Shown: one piece after another, positions 13,794 to 20,367 of the stretch
How positions within the stretch are numbered: the first letter of the stretch is position 1
How the letters are laid out: each line of letters starts with the position of its first letter
Virus record (IMG/VR): IMGVR_UViG_3300008450_008154
Location: 1 to 20,367 of that record
DNA from: a virus
Length of the DNA stretch: 20,367 nt
Direction: 5' to 3' (one strand)
Made by a program: the position numbers and the translations under genes
Notes under the pieces: generated by a model
The model's input: the letters and a program-made list of their open reading frames with translations, nothing else
Database searches by the model: none
Told to the model about the DNA's origin: nothing

Positions 13794-15397
13794 CTAAAAA
13801 ATATCAATATCCTTGTGGATGTTCTTTTGAGTTAAATGATAACAATGGATTAGTTTTTGATCCAGATATTAACTCTATAAATTTGGACTGTTCCAGAACA
13901 TGGGGTCTAATTTCGGATGGTAATACTAAGGGTTGTTTTCAATTAGAATCTCGTCTAGGACGATCCATAGCCAAAAAACTTAAGCCAGAAAATATAGAGC
14001 AGCTTTCTGCACTAATTGCTGTGTTAAGACCCGGCTCATTAGAGGCTATTAGAGATGGTAAAAGTGTAACCAATCATTATATCGATAAAAAGAATGGTCA
14101 AGAAACACTAGATAACTTTCATCCCGTTCTTGAGCCAATCCTAAATTCAACATACGGAGAGATGATATATCAAGAACAAGCAATGGAAATTGCTAAGATA
14201 GTTGCTGGTTTTAATTTGCGAGAAGCAGATATGTTAAGAAAAGCTATTGGTAAGAAAAAACCAGAAGAAATGGCAAAGGTTAAGTCAAAGTTTTTAGAAG
14301 GATCATCAAAACTGAATATCTTAAGCACAAATGAGGCAGAACAGGTGTTTGGTTGGATTGAAAAAAGTCAAAGATATTCTTTCAATAAGTCCCATTCTGT
14401 TAGTTATGCTATTAATGCGTACTTATCAGCATATGCCAAAGCACATTTTCCAAAAATATTTTTTGCATCATATCTCAGATTTGCCAAAGATAAAAAAGAT
14501 CCTCAAGCAGAGATAAAAGAATTGGTACAAAATGCTAATGAAATGGATATTACTGTTCATACTCCTGATATTAGAAATCTTAATGAGTTCTTTATATTGA
14601 AGAACGATAAGATATATTTTGGTTTAACAGATATTAAGGGTGTGGGCAAATCGGTATTTGATAAGCTTAGAGGAATATCTTTGAATGTTAAATTTGATTC
14701 ATCTAATTGGCTTCAGTTTTTATTCTTAGTTTTGAATAGAATTAATTCTACAGCAGCCAAAGCTTTGATCCAAAGCGGGGCGCTTAGTTTTATACCAATA
14801 ACCAGAAGTAAGATGTTGTATGAATATAATCTTGTTAGCACTTTAACAGCCAAAGAGATTGAGCATATTTGTAATAACTTGACCAAATTCACCACACTAA
14901 AGGAATGTTTGGGATTTGTGATGGGTTTACCTAGAGTTAATAAGAATAGACAAAATTCTATCAGAGATTCTTTGTATGCTTTAGATTTTCCACCACATTC
15001 ATTGGATGATAGTCCGGAGTGGATAGCAGACTGCGAAGATGCCTTACTTGGATGCTCTATTACTTGTTCCAAGCTGGATATGTATGATATTAGTATGACC
15101 AATATAACATGTAGAGAATTAAAGAATACGTCTATGAAAGATAATCTTATTCTTGGCGGAGAAATAGATAATATCAATATTGTAAAGACCAAAAGTGGTA
15201 AAAATCCCGGTCAAGAAATGGCTTTTGTTACAATGACAGATCAAACTGGTTGTGTTGACTCTATAGTATTTTTTCCTGAACAATACAAAACTTTCAAGAA
15301 TTTACTATTTTTGGGCAATATTGTTATTGTGAAAGGATCTAAGTCCAAGAACGGAGATGGTATCATAGTAGAAAAGGGTTATATAGCAAAAACTTGA
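13790..15397 (+). CDS. dnaE: DnaE C-terminal part (fingers, HhH, OB fold)
   Basis: A 535-aa C-terminal half of a family C polymerase. After an N-terminal extension with cysteines (YPCGCSFEL then NLDC), the DnaE sequence resumes at NTKGCFQLESRLG, LIAVLRPGSLEA, YGEMIYQEQAMEIA, ADMLRKAIGKKKPEEMAK and FNKSHSVSYAINAYLSAYAK, the fingers region. A helix-hairpin-helix follows (YFGLTDIKGVGKSVFDKL) and then an OB fold (MAFVTMTDQTGCVDSIVFFP). No intein sequence is found at its N-terminus or at the end of the previous fragment, so this part must associate non-covalently with the spliced N part. The cyanobacterial split-intein site (FNKSHS) is intact. No long clamp- or tau-binding tail is obvious. Confidence 0.92.
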   Translation: MTKKYQYPCGCSFELNDNNGLVFDPDINSINLDCSRTWGLISDGNTKGCFQLESRLGRSIAKKLKPENIEQLSALIAVLRPGSLEAIRDGKSVTNHYIDKKNGQETLDNFHPVLEPILNSTYGEMIYQEQAMEIAKIVAGFNLREADMLRKAIGKKKPEEMAKVKSKFLEGSSKLNILSTNEAEQVFGWIEKSQRYSFNKSHSVSYAINAYLSAYAKAHFPKIFFASYLRFAKDKKDPQAEIKELVQNANEMDITVHTPDIRNLNEFFILKNDKIYFGLTDIKGVGKSVFDKLRGISLNVKFDSSNWLQFLFLVLNRINSTAAKALIQSGALSFIPITRSKMLYEYNLVSTLTAKEIEHICNNLTKFTTLKECLGFVMGLPRVNKNRQNSIRDSLYALDFPPHSLDDSPEWIADCEDALLGCSITCSKLDMYDISMTNITCRELKNTSMKDNLILGGEIDNINIVKTKSGKNPGQEMAFVTMTDQTGCVDSIVFFPEQYKTFKNLLFLGNIVIVKGSKSKNGDGIIVEKGYIAKT

Positions 15398-15422
15398 CCT
15401 GTCGCCGTGGTCAATATACTAT
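15394..15422 (+). promoter_or_regulatory. Probable sigma70-type promoter for ssb
   Basis: TTGACC (15394-15399) is followed 17 nt later by TACTAT (15417-15422); overlapping TATACT copies at 15415 and 15420 offer other spacings. The -35 overlaps the dnaE stop. Together with the terminator after ssb and a 70-nt leader it suggests ssb is transcribed separately for high expression. Confidence 0.45.
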
Positions 15423-15467
15423 ACTGTTAGTTGGCGTTGGTTCGTTTTATTTTTCAAAGGAGAATTT

Positions 15468-15830
15468 ATGAATATTGTTATGTTGCGTGGTAATCTTGCT
15501 AGGGATCCTGAGATCAGAGTTGTTGGTGATAAGCAAACTTCGGTTGCTAACTTTACAATTGCTGTATCTCGTGAGTTTGTAAAAGCAAACGGAGAGCAGG
15601 ACAAGATTACATCGTTTATTCAGTGTGAAGCATGGGATAGTGGTGCCGAGGCTATTGGATCATCTTTTAAGAAGGGTGATCTCGTGATGGTCGAAGGATC
15701 GTTACGAAATGATAGTTGGGAGAAGGATGGTGTTAAGCATAGTACTCTTAAGGTAAGAGTTAACAACTTTGCTAAAATTACCAAAACCAAGAAAGTTGAG
15801 AAGTCCGCCGAAACAACGGTAGCTTTCTGA
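15468..15830 (+). CDS. ssb: Single-stranded DNA-binding protein
   Basis: OB-fold SSB of the bacterial type, 120 aa. It opens with MNIVMLRGNLARDPEIR, then VANFTIAVSREF, FIQCEAWDSGAEAI, KKGDLVMVEGSLRND and LKVRVNNFAKI, the usual strand order. It protects ssDNA at the fork and recruits partners. The C-terminus is short and basic (TKTKKVEKSAETTVAF) and lacks the acidic DDDIPF tip of bacterial SSB. AAAGGAG (15456-15462) lies 5 nt before ATG. Its codons look less A/T-biased (many GAG, AAG, CGT, CTC) than neighbours, in line with high expression. It is bracketed by a probable promoter and a terminator. Confidence 0.93.
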   Translation: MNIVMLRGNLARDPEIRVVGDKQTSVANFTIAVSREFVKANGEQDKITSFIQCEAWDSGAEAIGSSFKKGDLVMVEGSLRNDSWEKDGVKHSTLKVRVNNFAKITKTKKVEKSAETTVAF

Positions 15831-15845
15831 ACATTAATCTAAGAG

Positions 15846-15878
15846 AATCTCTAGCAGCTTTTGTTGCTAGAGATTTTA
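15846..15878 (+). terminator. Rho-independent terminator after ssb
   Basis: Perfect 11-bp stem AATCTCTAGCA / TGCTAGAGATT (15846-15856 and 15865-15875) with an 8-nt loop GCTTTTGT, followed by TTTACTT. It lies 16 nt after the ssb stop and separates the replication region from the glycosyltransferase cluster. Confidence 0.82.
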
Positions 15879-15895
15879 CTTAGGTCTATTAAATT

Positions 15896-17548
15896 ATGAA
15901 TAAAAAAAGAATTTTAATTGCCAATGATGCTAGTTTTCTCGATACCGGATACGGAGTATACGGTAAAGAAATCATTTCACGCATTCATAACAGCGACAAA
16001 TATGAAGTAGCAGAATTAGGATGTTATGCTGGTATAGGTGATTCAAGAATAAAAAATATTCCTTGGAAATTCTATCCAAATGCTGTTAAAACTGATGATC
16101 CTAGGTTTCAGCAGTATTCATCTAATAATCTCAATCAATTTGGATTATGGAGATTCAATAGATGCTTGGTGGATTTCAAACCACATATTGTTTTTGATGT
16201 TAGAGACTATTGGATGTACTCTTATCAAGATACTAGTCCATATAGATCATATTTTAGTTGGGTTATAATGCCAACTACCGATTCTGATCCTCCAAAGATA
16301 GAATGGCTATATACCTATCAAAATGCTGAATTAGTAGTACCATATACTAATTTTGCTAAAAATGTCTTACAGCGATCTTGTGGAAATAAAATAAATCTAT
16401 TTCCAAAAATAGCTAATGCTGGTATTAATCCTAATGAATTTTATCCTATAGAAAATAAATTAGCACATAAGATTAAATATCTAGGAAGAGATCTAAATAT
16501 AGTAGGTGTTGTTATGCGTAATCAAAAACGCAAATTAATAGCTGAACTATTGCTAGCATTTAAAATGTTTCTGGAACAATTGAAGACTTCCAAGCAAGAC
16601 GATATATATAATAAAACATATCTTTATTTGCATACATCTTATCCTGAAGAAAATGGGTGGGATATTCCATCTTTACTATTAGAATATGGTTTATTAGATA
16701 AAGTATACTTTACATACAAATGTAGATTTTGTAATAATGTTTCTGTAGGAAAATTTCATCCATCATTAAAAATATGTTCTAAATGCAATAATAGATCAGT
16801 ATCATTAGCTGCGTCAAACAATGGTATTACAACCAGTGAACTAAATGAGATATATAATTTATTTGATATTTTCATACAGTATGCTATTTGTGAAGGATTT
16901 GGTATGCCACAGGTAGAAGCGGCAGCATGCGGCTTACAAATAGCTTCTGTTGATTATAGTGCTATGAGTGAAATCGCAGAAAATTTAAATGGTATAAAAA
17001 TACCTGTTCAAAAGATGTTTAGAGAAATGGAAATTAATGCTAATAGGGCATATCCAGATAATAATTTTACTGCTAATATGTTATATAACTTTTTTGTAAA
17101 CACATCAGATGATATTAAAGCAACTAATAGTGATCTTATTAGAGAAAAATGTTTATTAACTTATACTTGGGATAATGTTTATAGAGTTTGGGAAGAAGCA
17201 TTTGATACTATAGATATTAATAGTAAATTACCATGGTATCATAAGAATATGTCAAATATAGAAAATACATCAATTAAAGTACCAATCAATATAAGTGGAA
17301 AAGAGTTTATAGAGTTTATTTGCTTAAAAGTTATTAATGATCCACATTTATTAAAAACAGCAAATATACAATCTCTAATAAAAGACATTACCAATACTTT
17401 AATTACTAGATCTGGTTCTATAGGAATTTTTGATAAAAAAGAAGCATTAGAAATACTAGAGGGATTTTTCAATAATAAAATTATATGTGAAAAAATGAGA
17501 ACTAATCCAGAACTTATAACTAAAGAAGACTTTATCAATGCTCAATGA
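15896..17548 (+). CDS. GT-B glycosyltransferase with zinc-ribbon insert
   Basis: A 550-aa glycosyltransferase of the GT4-like GT-B fold. The N-terminus RILIANDASFLDTGYGVYGKE has the glycine loop that contacts the acceptor or phosphate. Residues near 333 hold EGFGMPQVEAAACG, the E-x7-E nucleotide-sugar motif, followed by SVDYSAMSEIAENL. Between the two Rossmann halves, about residues 275-303, is a four-cysteine ribbon (CRFCNN and CSKCNN) not usual for this family. About 120 residues after the catalytic region (from roughly 440) are helical and unassigned. It probably glycosylates phage DNA or a virion or cell-surface component. It follows the ssb terminator with a weak ribosome binding site, so it may start a new transcription unit. 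Confidence 0.8.
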   Translation: MNKKRILIANDASFLDTGYGVYGKEIISRIHNSDKYEVAELGCYAGIGDSRIKNIPWKFYPNAVKTDDPRFQQYSSNNLNQFGLWRFNRCLVDFKPHIVFDVRDYWMYSYQDTSPYRSYFSWVIMPTTDSDPPKIEWLYTYQNAELVVPYTNFAKNVLQRSCGNKINLFPKIANAGINPNEFYPIENKLAHKIKYLGRDLNIVGVVMRNQKRKLIAELLLAFKMFLEQLKTSKQDDIYNKTYLYLHTSYPEENGWDIPSLLLEYGLLDKVYFTYKCRFCNNVSVGKFHPSLKICSKCNNRSVSLAASNNGITTSELNEIYNLFDIFIQYAICEGFGMPQVEAAACGLQIASVDYSAMSEIAENLNGIKIPVQKMFREMEINANRAYPDNNFTANMLYNFFVNTSDDIKATNSDLIREKCLLTYTWDNVYRVWEEAFDTIDINSKLPWYHKNMSNIENTSIKVPINISGKEFIEFICLKVINDPHLLKTANIQSLIKDITNTLITRSGSIGIFDKKEALEILEGFFNNKIICEKMRTNPELITKEDFINAQ

Positions 17549-18290
17549 AAATATAAATAAAATCCATACTCCGTGTAAAGATTGTGTATTTGCAAAATAT
17601 GAAAATAATACCCAGATAGATTGTGAACTAGACTATATATCCAAATACAAAACTAAAAATATAGAGATACTAGAAGCCTATGATAATAGTAAAGAATTCT
17701 ACATTATTAATGGGAAAAAATGTATTGGATACAGAGAAGATAAGTGGTTCGATAGGTTTGATTTGAAAGATAGTTCTATAAAGGATAAGATTGATAAATA
17801 TAATGAGCTTAATAATCTTGATTATTTATTAGTAGTTGATCTTAAAAAGATAAGTATAAATCAATTAGAGGATATTCTAGAACAAGTTGATACACTGGAT
17901 ATCAAGCCTAAAAAATTAGTTATTATTAGATATGCTGATAATATGGGTTTTCCATATGAAATGTTAAAAAACCTACTGGATAAATATGCTAAGAATTATG
18001 TGTGGCGTATTCAAACTATATTGGATCCATTATTAACATTTGATAATATACTAAAAAATATTGTGTCATTAAATTCTAATCGATTTATTGTATCTCTTAC
18101 TAACTATAATACAGACCTAAAGAAACTTATTGATCACACAAACAAAGTTGTCCATTATGACCTGGATCAATTCAATATTGTTTCCAATCAAAATAAAGAC
18201 TGCTTAGTATTTAGTCGTGGCATTTATGCTTTTGAAATTTTTAATGGTCAAAACCTACTGGATAATGAATCTAATTATACAATCATATGA
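17538..18290 (+). CDS. Cys-cluster protein with GT-like domain
   Basis: A 250-aa protein. The N-terminus has a cysteine cluster: CKDCVFA (13-19), a Cys near 29, and KKCIGYREDKW near 60. This resembles the Fe-S or zinc heads found on some phage glycosylation-cluster proteins. The remainder (NLDYLLVVDLKKISINQLED, then KPKKLVIIRYADN and a long alpha/beta stretch) has the feel of a family 2 glycosyltransferase fold, but I see no DxD at the expected place, so it may be a catalytically degenerate partner. It overlaps the glycosyltransferase by 11 nt and the next gene by 4 (ATGA). Function not assigned. Confidence 0.65.
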   Translation: MLNENINKIHTPCKDCVFAKYENNTQIDCELDYISKYKTKNIEILEAYDNSKEFYIINGKKCIGYREDKWFDRFDLKDSSIKDKIDKYNELNNLDYLLVVDLKKISINQLEDILEQVDTLDIKPKKLVIIRYADNMGFPYEMLKNLLDKYAKNYVWRIQTILDPLLTFDNILKNIVSLNSNRFIVSLTNYNTDLKKLIDHTNKVVHYDLDQFNIVSNQNKDCLVFSRGIYAFEIFNGQNLLDNESNYTII

Positions 18291-18919
18291 ATATTATTAT
18301 TCTTGGCGATAAATATCAGAAAAGAATGAAATCACGAGGCTGTGTTGGTTTAATAAAGTTACAAAATAAGAACATATTACATCACCAATATAAAATACTT
18401 ACCAATAAGTTTGCACTATCAAAAATAGTATATATCTACGGGTTTGATAATAAGAGATTACTATCTTATCTTGAAAAAAATAATCAAGCATATAGTCAAC
18501 TTGAATTTGTTCATAATAACAGATATGATCAATATAATAATGCTTACAGTCTTTCTTTAGTTAAGGAATATCTAGACGATGATCTTTTAATAATGTTTGG
18601 AGATAAAATTCTAACCGCTAATACCTTTAGTAAGTTTGATAGTAGTAAGTTTTCACAAATTTTTATAGATCATAATTCGCAGTCTAAACTAGGATGTATT
18701 ATTCATAATAATAAAGTAGAGAATATTTGTTATGATCTTGACAATAACCTATCTGAAATTTACTTTATTTCACGGGATCAAGCACAAGATCTAAAAAAAA
18801 TAGTATCTAATCCATCATTTTACAATTACTTTGTATTTGAGCTATTAAATAAAATGATTGATTCAAATCAAACCATAGTTCCACATTTCATTAACAAAAA
18901 GACCTCTAATGCGATATAG
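18287..18919 (+). CDS. Nucleotidyltransferase-like protein (NTP_transferase fold)
   Basis: A 210-aa protein resembling sugar- or choline-phosphate nucleotidyltransferases (GlmU/LicC-like). Start MNIIILGDKYQKRMKSRGC, a variant of the G-x-G-x-R nucleotide loop, then GLIKLQNKNILHHQYKIL (the 'K-x-L-x-x-x-G-x-P-x-L' position), YDQYNNAYSLSLVKEYL and DDLLIMFGDKIL, where an Asp binds metal in the family. The glycines of the first loop are poorly kept, so activity is uncertain. It would supply an activated sugar or alcohol to the preceding transferases. It joins them by an ATGA junction and overlaps the next gene by 11 nt. Confidence 0.65.
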   Translation: MNIIILGDKYQKRMKSRGCVGLIKLQNKNILHHQYKILTNKFALSKIVYIYGFDNKRLLSYLEKNNQAYSQLEFVHNNRYDQYNNAYSLSLVKEYLDDDLLIMFGDKILTANTFSKFDSSKFSQIFIDHNSQSKLGCIIHNNKVENICYDLDNNLSEIYFISRDQAQDLKKIVSNPSFYNYFVFELLNKMIDSNQTIVPHFINKKTSNAI

Positions 18920-19271
18920 TATATTTTCAACAGATATAGCAAAAGATATTGATCTAATAGAAAGAATAAAAACTTTTCTTTACAATAATACTGATATAGA
19001 AGACTTTTTTATTTTTAGTGATGAGACTATGTGTTTATTGCATGATCATAGTTCATTGCCAACTTTTTATACTGTAGGATATAATGGCACTATAATATTT
19101 TTGACGGTTCAAGACTATCTGTTATTCAGAGATAAGGCGAATGGGGATATAGCAGTATTTCTAAATAAAGAAGACCTATCAAATATTGATCGTAGTACGA
19201 TAAAAAATCACAAAATCATTATTGAGGATGTTGATTCGACTTTAAAATGGGTGCCGAGCTATGGATTATAA
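18909..19271 (+). CDS. Hypothetical protein, 120 aa
   Basis: Not recognised. An alpha/beta protein (DIDLIERIKTFLYNNTDIED, FFIFSDETMCLLHDHSSLP, GTIIFLTVQDYLLFRDKANG) with alternating hydrophobic strands, suggesting a small Rossmann-like or GT-partner fold. No catalytic motif or membrane segment. Its 11-nt overlaps on both sides tie it to the glycosylation-type cluster upstream and the nuclease downstream. Confidence 0.7.
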   Translation: MRYSIFSTDIAKDIDLIERIKTFLYNNTDIEDFFIFSDETMCLLHDHSSLPTFYTVGYNGTIIFLTVQDYLLFRDKANGDIAVFLNKEDLSNIDRSTIKNHKIIIEDVDSTLKWVPSYGL

Positions 19272-20055
19272 CAAACTGTCTGATAAACAAAAAAGAGAGC
19301 TGCTTAGTAAAGAATATGAAACCAATAATAAAAGCTTTAAAGATATAGCCGATAGTGTTGGTACATACGCTAATAAGATAAGACGAGATGCTATTAAATT
19401 AGGAATAAAAATCAGAGATAAAAGCGAGGCCCAAAAGAATGCTCTTCAACGTGGAAAAGCAGTTCATCCAACAAAAGGAACAACAAGACCAGAAAGCATA
19501 AAAACTAAGATAGGGCTTGGTGTTATGCAATCATGGGAGGATATGGATGATCAAACACTGAATGATAGAAAAAATAAAGCCAGAATAAATTGGGAAAGTT
19601 TATCGCAGGATAAAAAAGATAATATTCTAAGAGAAGCTAATAGCGCTGTAAGAGAAGCTAGTAAACAAGGATCAAAACTTGAAAAGTTTCTACTGCAACA
19701 GTTGATTCAAGACGGATACAAGGTTGAATTTCATAAAGAGCAATCATTATTAAATACCAAATTGCAGATTGATCTATTTCTACCTACTCTGAATATAGCC
19801 ATAGAGGTTGATGGACCATCGCACTTTAAGCCCGTATGGGGTGATGATAATCTTAAGCGTAATAAGGGTTATGATAATAAAAAGACAGGATTAATTCTTG
19901 GTAAAGGACTCGTGCTAATAAGAATCAAACAAACCAAAGATTTTTCTAAAGCGCGAGGAATAACAATCTATAATGAACTAAAAATCCATATAGAGTCTAT
20001 CAAAAACAAATTTCCGGATAAAGATAATAGGAACTTAGAAATAGGAGACAATTAA
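19261..20055 (+). CDS. HTH plus Vsr-like nuclease
   Basis: A 264-aa protein with an N-terminal HTH (SFKDIADSVGTYANKIRRDA, about 25-44). Next come NUMOD-like repeats (HPTKGTTRPESIKTKIG, then two SWEDMDDQ / NWESLSQDKK units, about 69-135). The C-terminal nuclease domain is Glu141 in SKLEKF, Asp171 in LQIDLFLP, IAIEVDGPSHF with Glu182, Asp184 and His188, then LGKGLVLIRIKQ. The core matches the Vsr/DUF559-like block of the protein at 2932-3342. The HTH/NUMOD/nuclease order is that of homing endonucleases with a Vsr-like head, but related proteins also occur as conserved phage genes. It overlaps the gene before by 11 nt and shares a TAATG junction with the next. Confidence 0.75.
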   Translation: MDYNKLSDKQKRELLSKEYETNNKSFKDIADSVGTYANKIRRDAIKLGIKIRDKSEAQKNALQRGKAVHPTKGTTRPESIKTKIGLGVMQSWEDMDDQTLNDRKNKARINWESLSQDKKDNILREANSAVREASKQGSKLEKFLLQQLIQDGYKVEFHKEQSLLNTKLQIDLFLPTLNIAIEVDGPSHFKPVWGDDNLKRNKGYDNKKTGLILGKGLVLIRIKQTKDFSKARGITIYNELKIHIESIKNKFPDKDNRNLEIGDN

Positions 20056-20367
20056 TGGCCAGACCCAAAAAAGAAGTTACACAAACCGTTAACGATGGCA
20101 TATCTTTTGAGGTTGAGGTCAATGCAAAAACTGTATCACCTAATGATTTGGAATGGACTGATCATGTATTGGGATTATTAAATGAAGATGAAAAAATTAG
20201 TGGTAATCCTACCACAGATGGATTAAGGCGTATATTTGAAAAGGTCTTAAATTGTACAGTTATAGAAGCCAGACCAGAAGTTGTTCAATCACCAGATTTG
20301 GCAAATGAACGTCGAGCCACCGTAGTTTATAGTATAGGCTATGTTTTAAATGATCCTGATCTACCAG
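20055..20367 (+). CDS. Hypothetical protein, 3' end cut by window
   Basis: A frame open from ATG 20055 (TAATG junction) to the window end, 104 codons. It begins MARPKKEVTQTVNDGISFEV, with a basic start, an acidic mid-part (DHVLGLLNEDEKISGNPTTD) and the block GLRRIFEKVLNCTVIEARPE followed by RATVVYSIGYVLND. The last block alternates like a beta-sheet edge and reminds me of ssDNA-annealing or Rad52-like domains, but this is only an impression. Function not assigned. Confidence 0.7.
   Translation, partial: MARPKKEVTQTVNDGISFEVEVNAKTVSPNDLEWTDHVLGLLNEDEKISGNPTTDGLRRIFEKVLNCTVIEARPEVVQSPDLANERRATVVYSIGYVLNDPDLP

Noticed and set aside
12900-13830. A second split intein joining the DnaE catalytic and C parts
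   Set aside because: No Cys/Ser block A after LNEGVQ and no block F/G before the C part; the break is free of intein sequence.
14360-14420. Cyanobacterial-type DnaE split-intein site at FNKSHS
   Set aside because: The motif is uninterrupted here.
15864-15892. Promoter TTGCTA-N17-TATTAA for the glycosyltransferase
   Set aside because: Both boxes match only 4 of 6, the -35 overlaps the ssb terminator stem, and the transcript would be nearly leaderless.
1-20367. CRISPR arrays, tRNA genes, insertion sequences
   Set aside because: No regularly spaced direct repeats, cloverleaf-like segments or transposase motifs were noticed on reading both strands; no program could be run.

Overview
The window looks like part of the replication region of a large, AT-rich tailed phage, or a phage-derived metagenomic contig. 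Every supported gene lies on the + strand. Most neighbours overlap by 1-41 bases (ATGA, TAATG and TGATG junctions), and there is almost no intergenic space. The core set is phage-like: a RecA-type recombinase, a DnaB-type helicase, a DnaG-type primase, a T4-like dNMP kinase, a RecB/Cas4-family nuclease, a DnaE-type polymerase, a DEDDh exonuclease and an SSB. No ribosomal, tRNA or cellular housekeeping gene was seen. TGA is used as an ordinary stop.

Layout: 1-812 holds a truncated HNH nuclease and an FmdB-like zinc ribbon. 800-1935 holds three small unknown proteins. 1925-4181 holds the RecA-like recombinase, a Vsr-like nuclease, a possible recombination mediator and a zinc-ribbon protein. 4181-7393 holds the helicase, primase and dNMP kinase. 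7450-9824 holds two related HNH homing-type nucleases on either side of a RecB-like nuclease. 9814-15397 is a heavily fragmented dnaE locus. 15394-15878 is an SSB unit with its own probable promoter and a clear terminator. 15896-19271 is a sugar or surface-modification cluster (glycosyltransferase, CxxC/GT-like protein, nucleotidyltransferase, unknown). 19261-20367 holds an HTH plus Vsr-like nuclease and the start of an unknown gene.

The dnaE locus is the main discovery. The encoded parts add up to about 1,160 residues, a normal DnaE length, but they are interrupted three times. (1) The first 14 codons end at the PHP motif HVHS and are separated from the rest by a 10-nt insertion. The insertion begins with TAA and lies inside a 15-bp hairpin, just downstream of an HNH homing-nuclease gene. 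This resembles the T4 mobA/gene 60 translational-bypass cassette. (2) At the conserved GPGRG|SAAG motif the gene is fractured by a natural split intein (90-aa IntN, 35-aa IntC), with a free-standing PD-(D/E)XK nuclease gene between the halves. (3) Just after the third catalytic aspartate the polymerase is split again without an intein. A 61-aa protein and the proofreading exonuclease occupy the gap, and the fingers/HhH/OB part follows as its own gene. I infer a replicase assembled by a recoding event or restart, by protein trans-splicing and by non-covalent association.

Six nuclease genes of homing or Vsr-like type lie within 20 kb, most of them beside replication genes.
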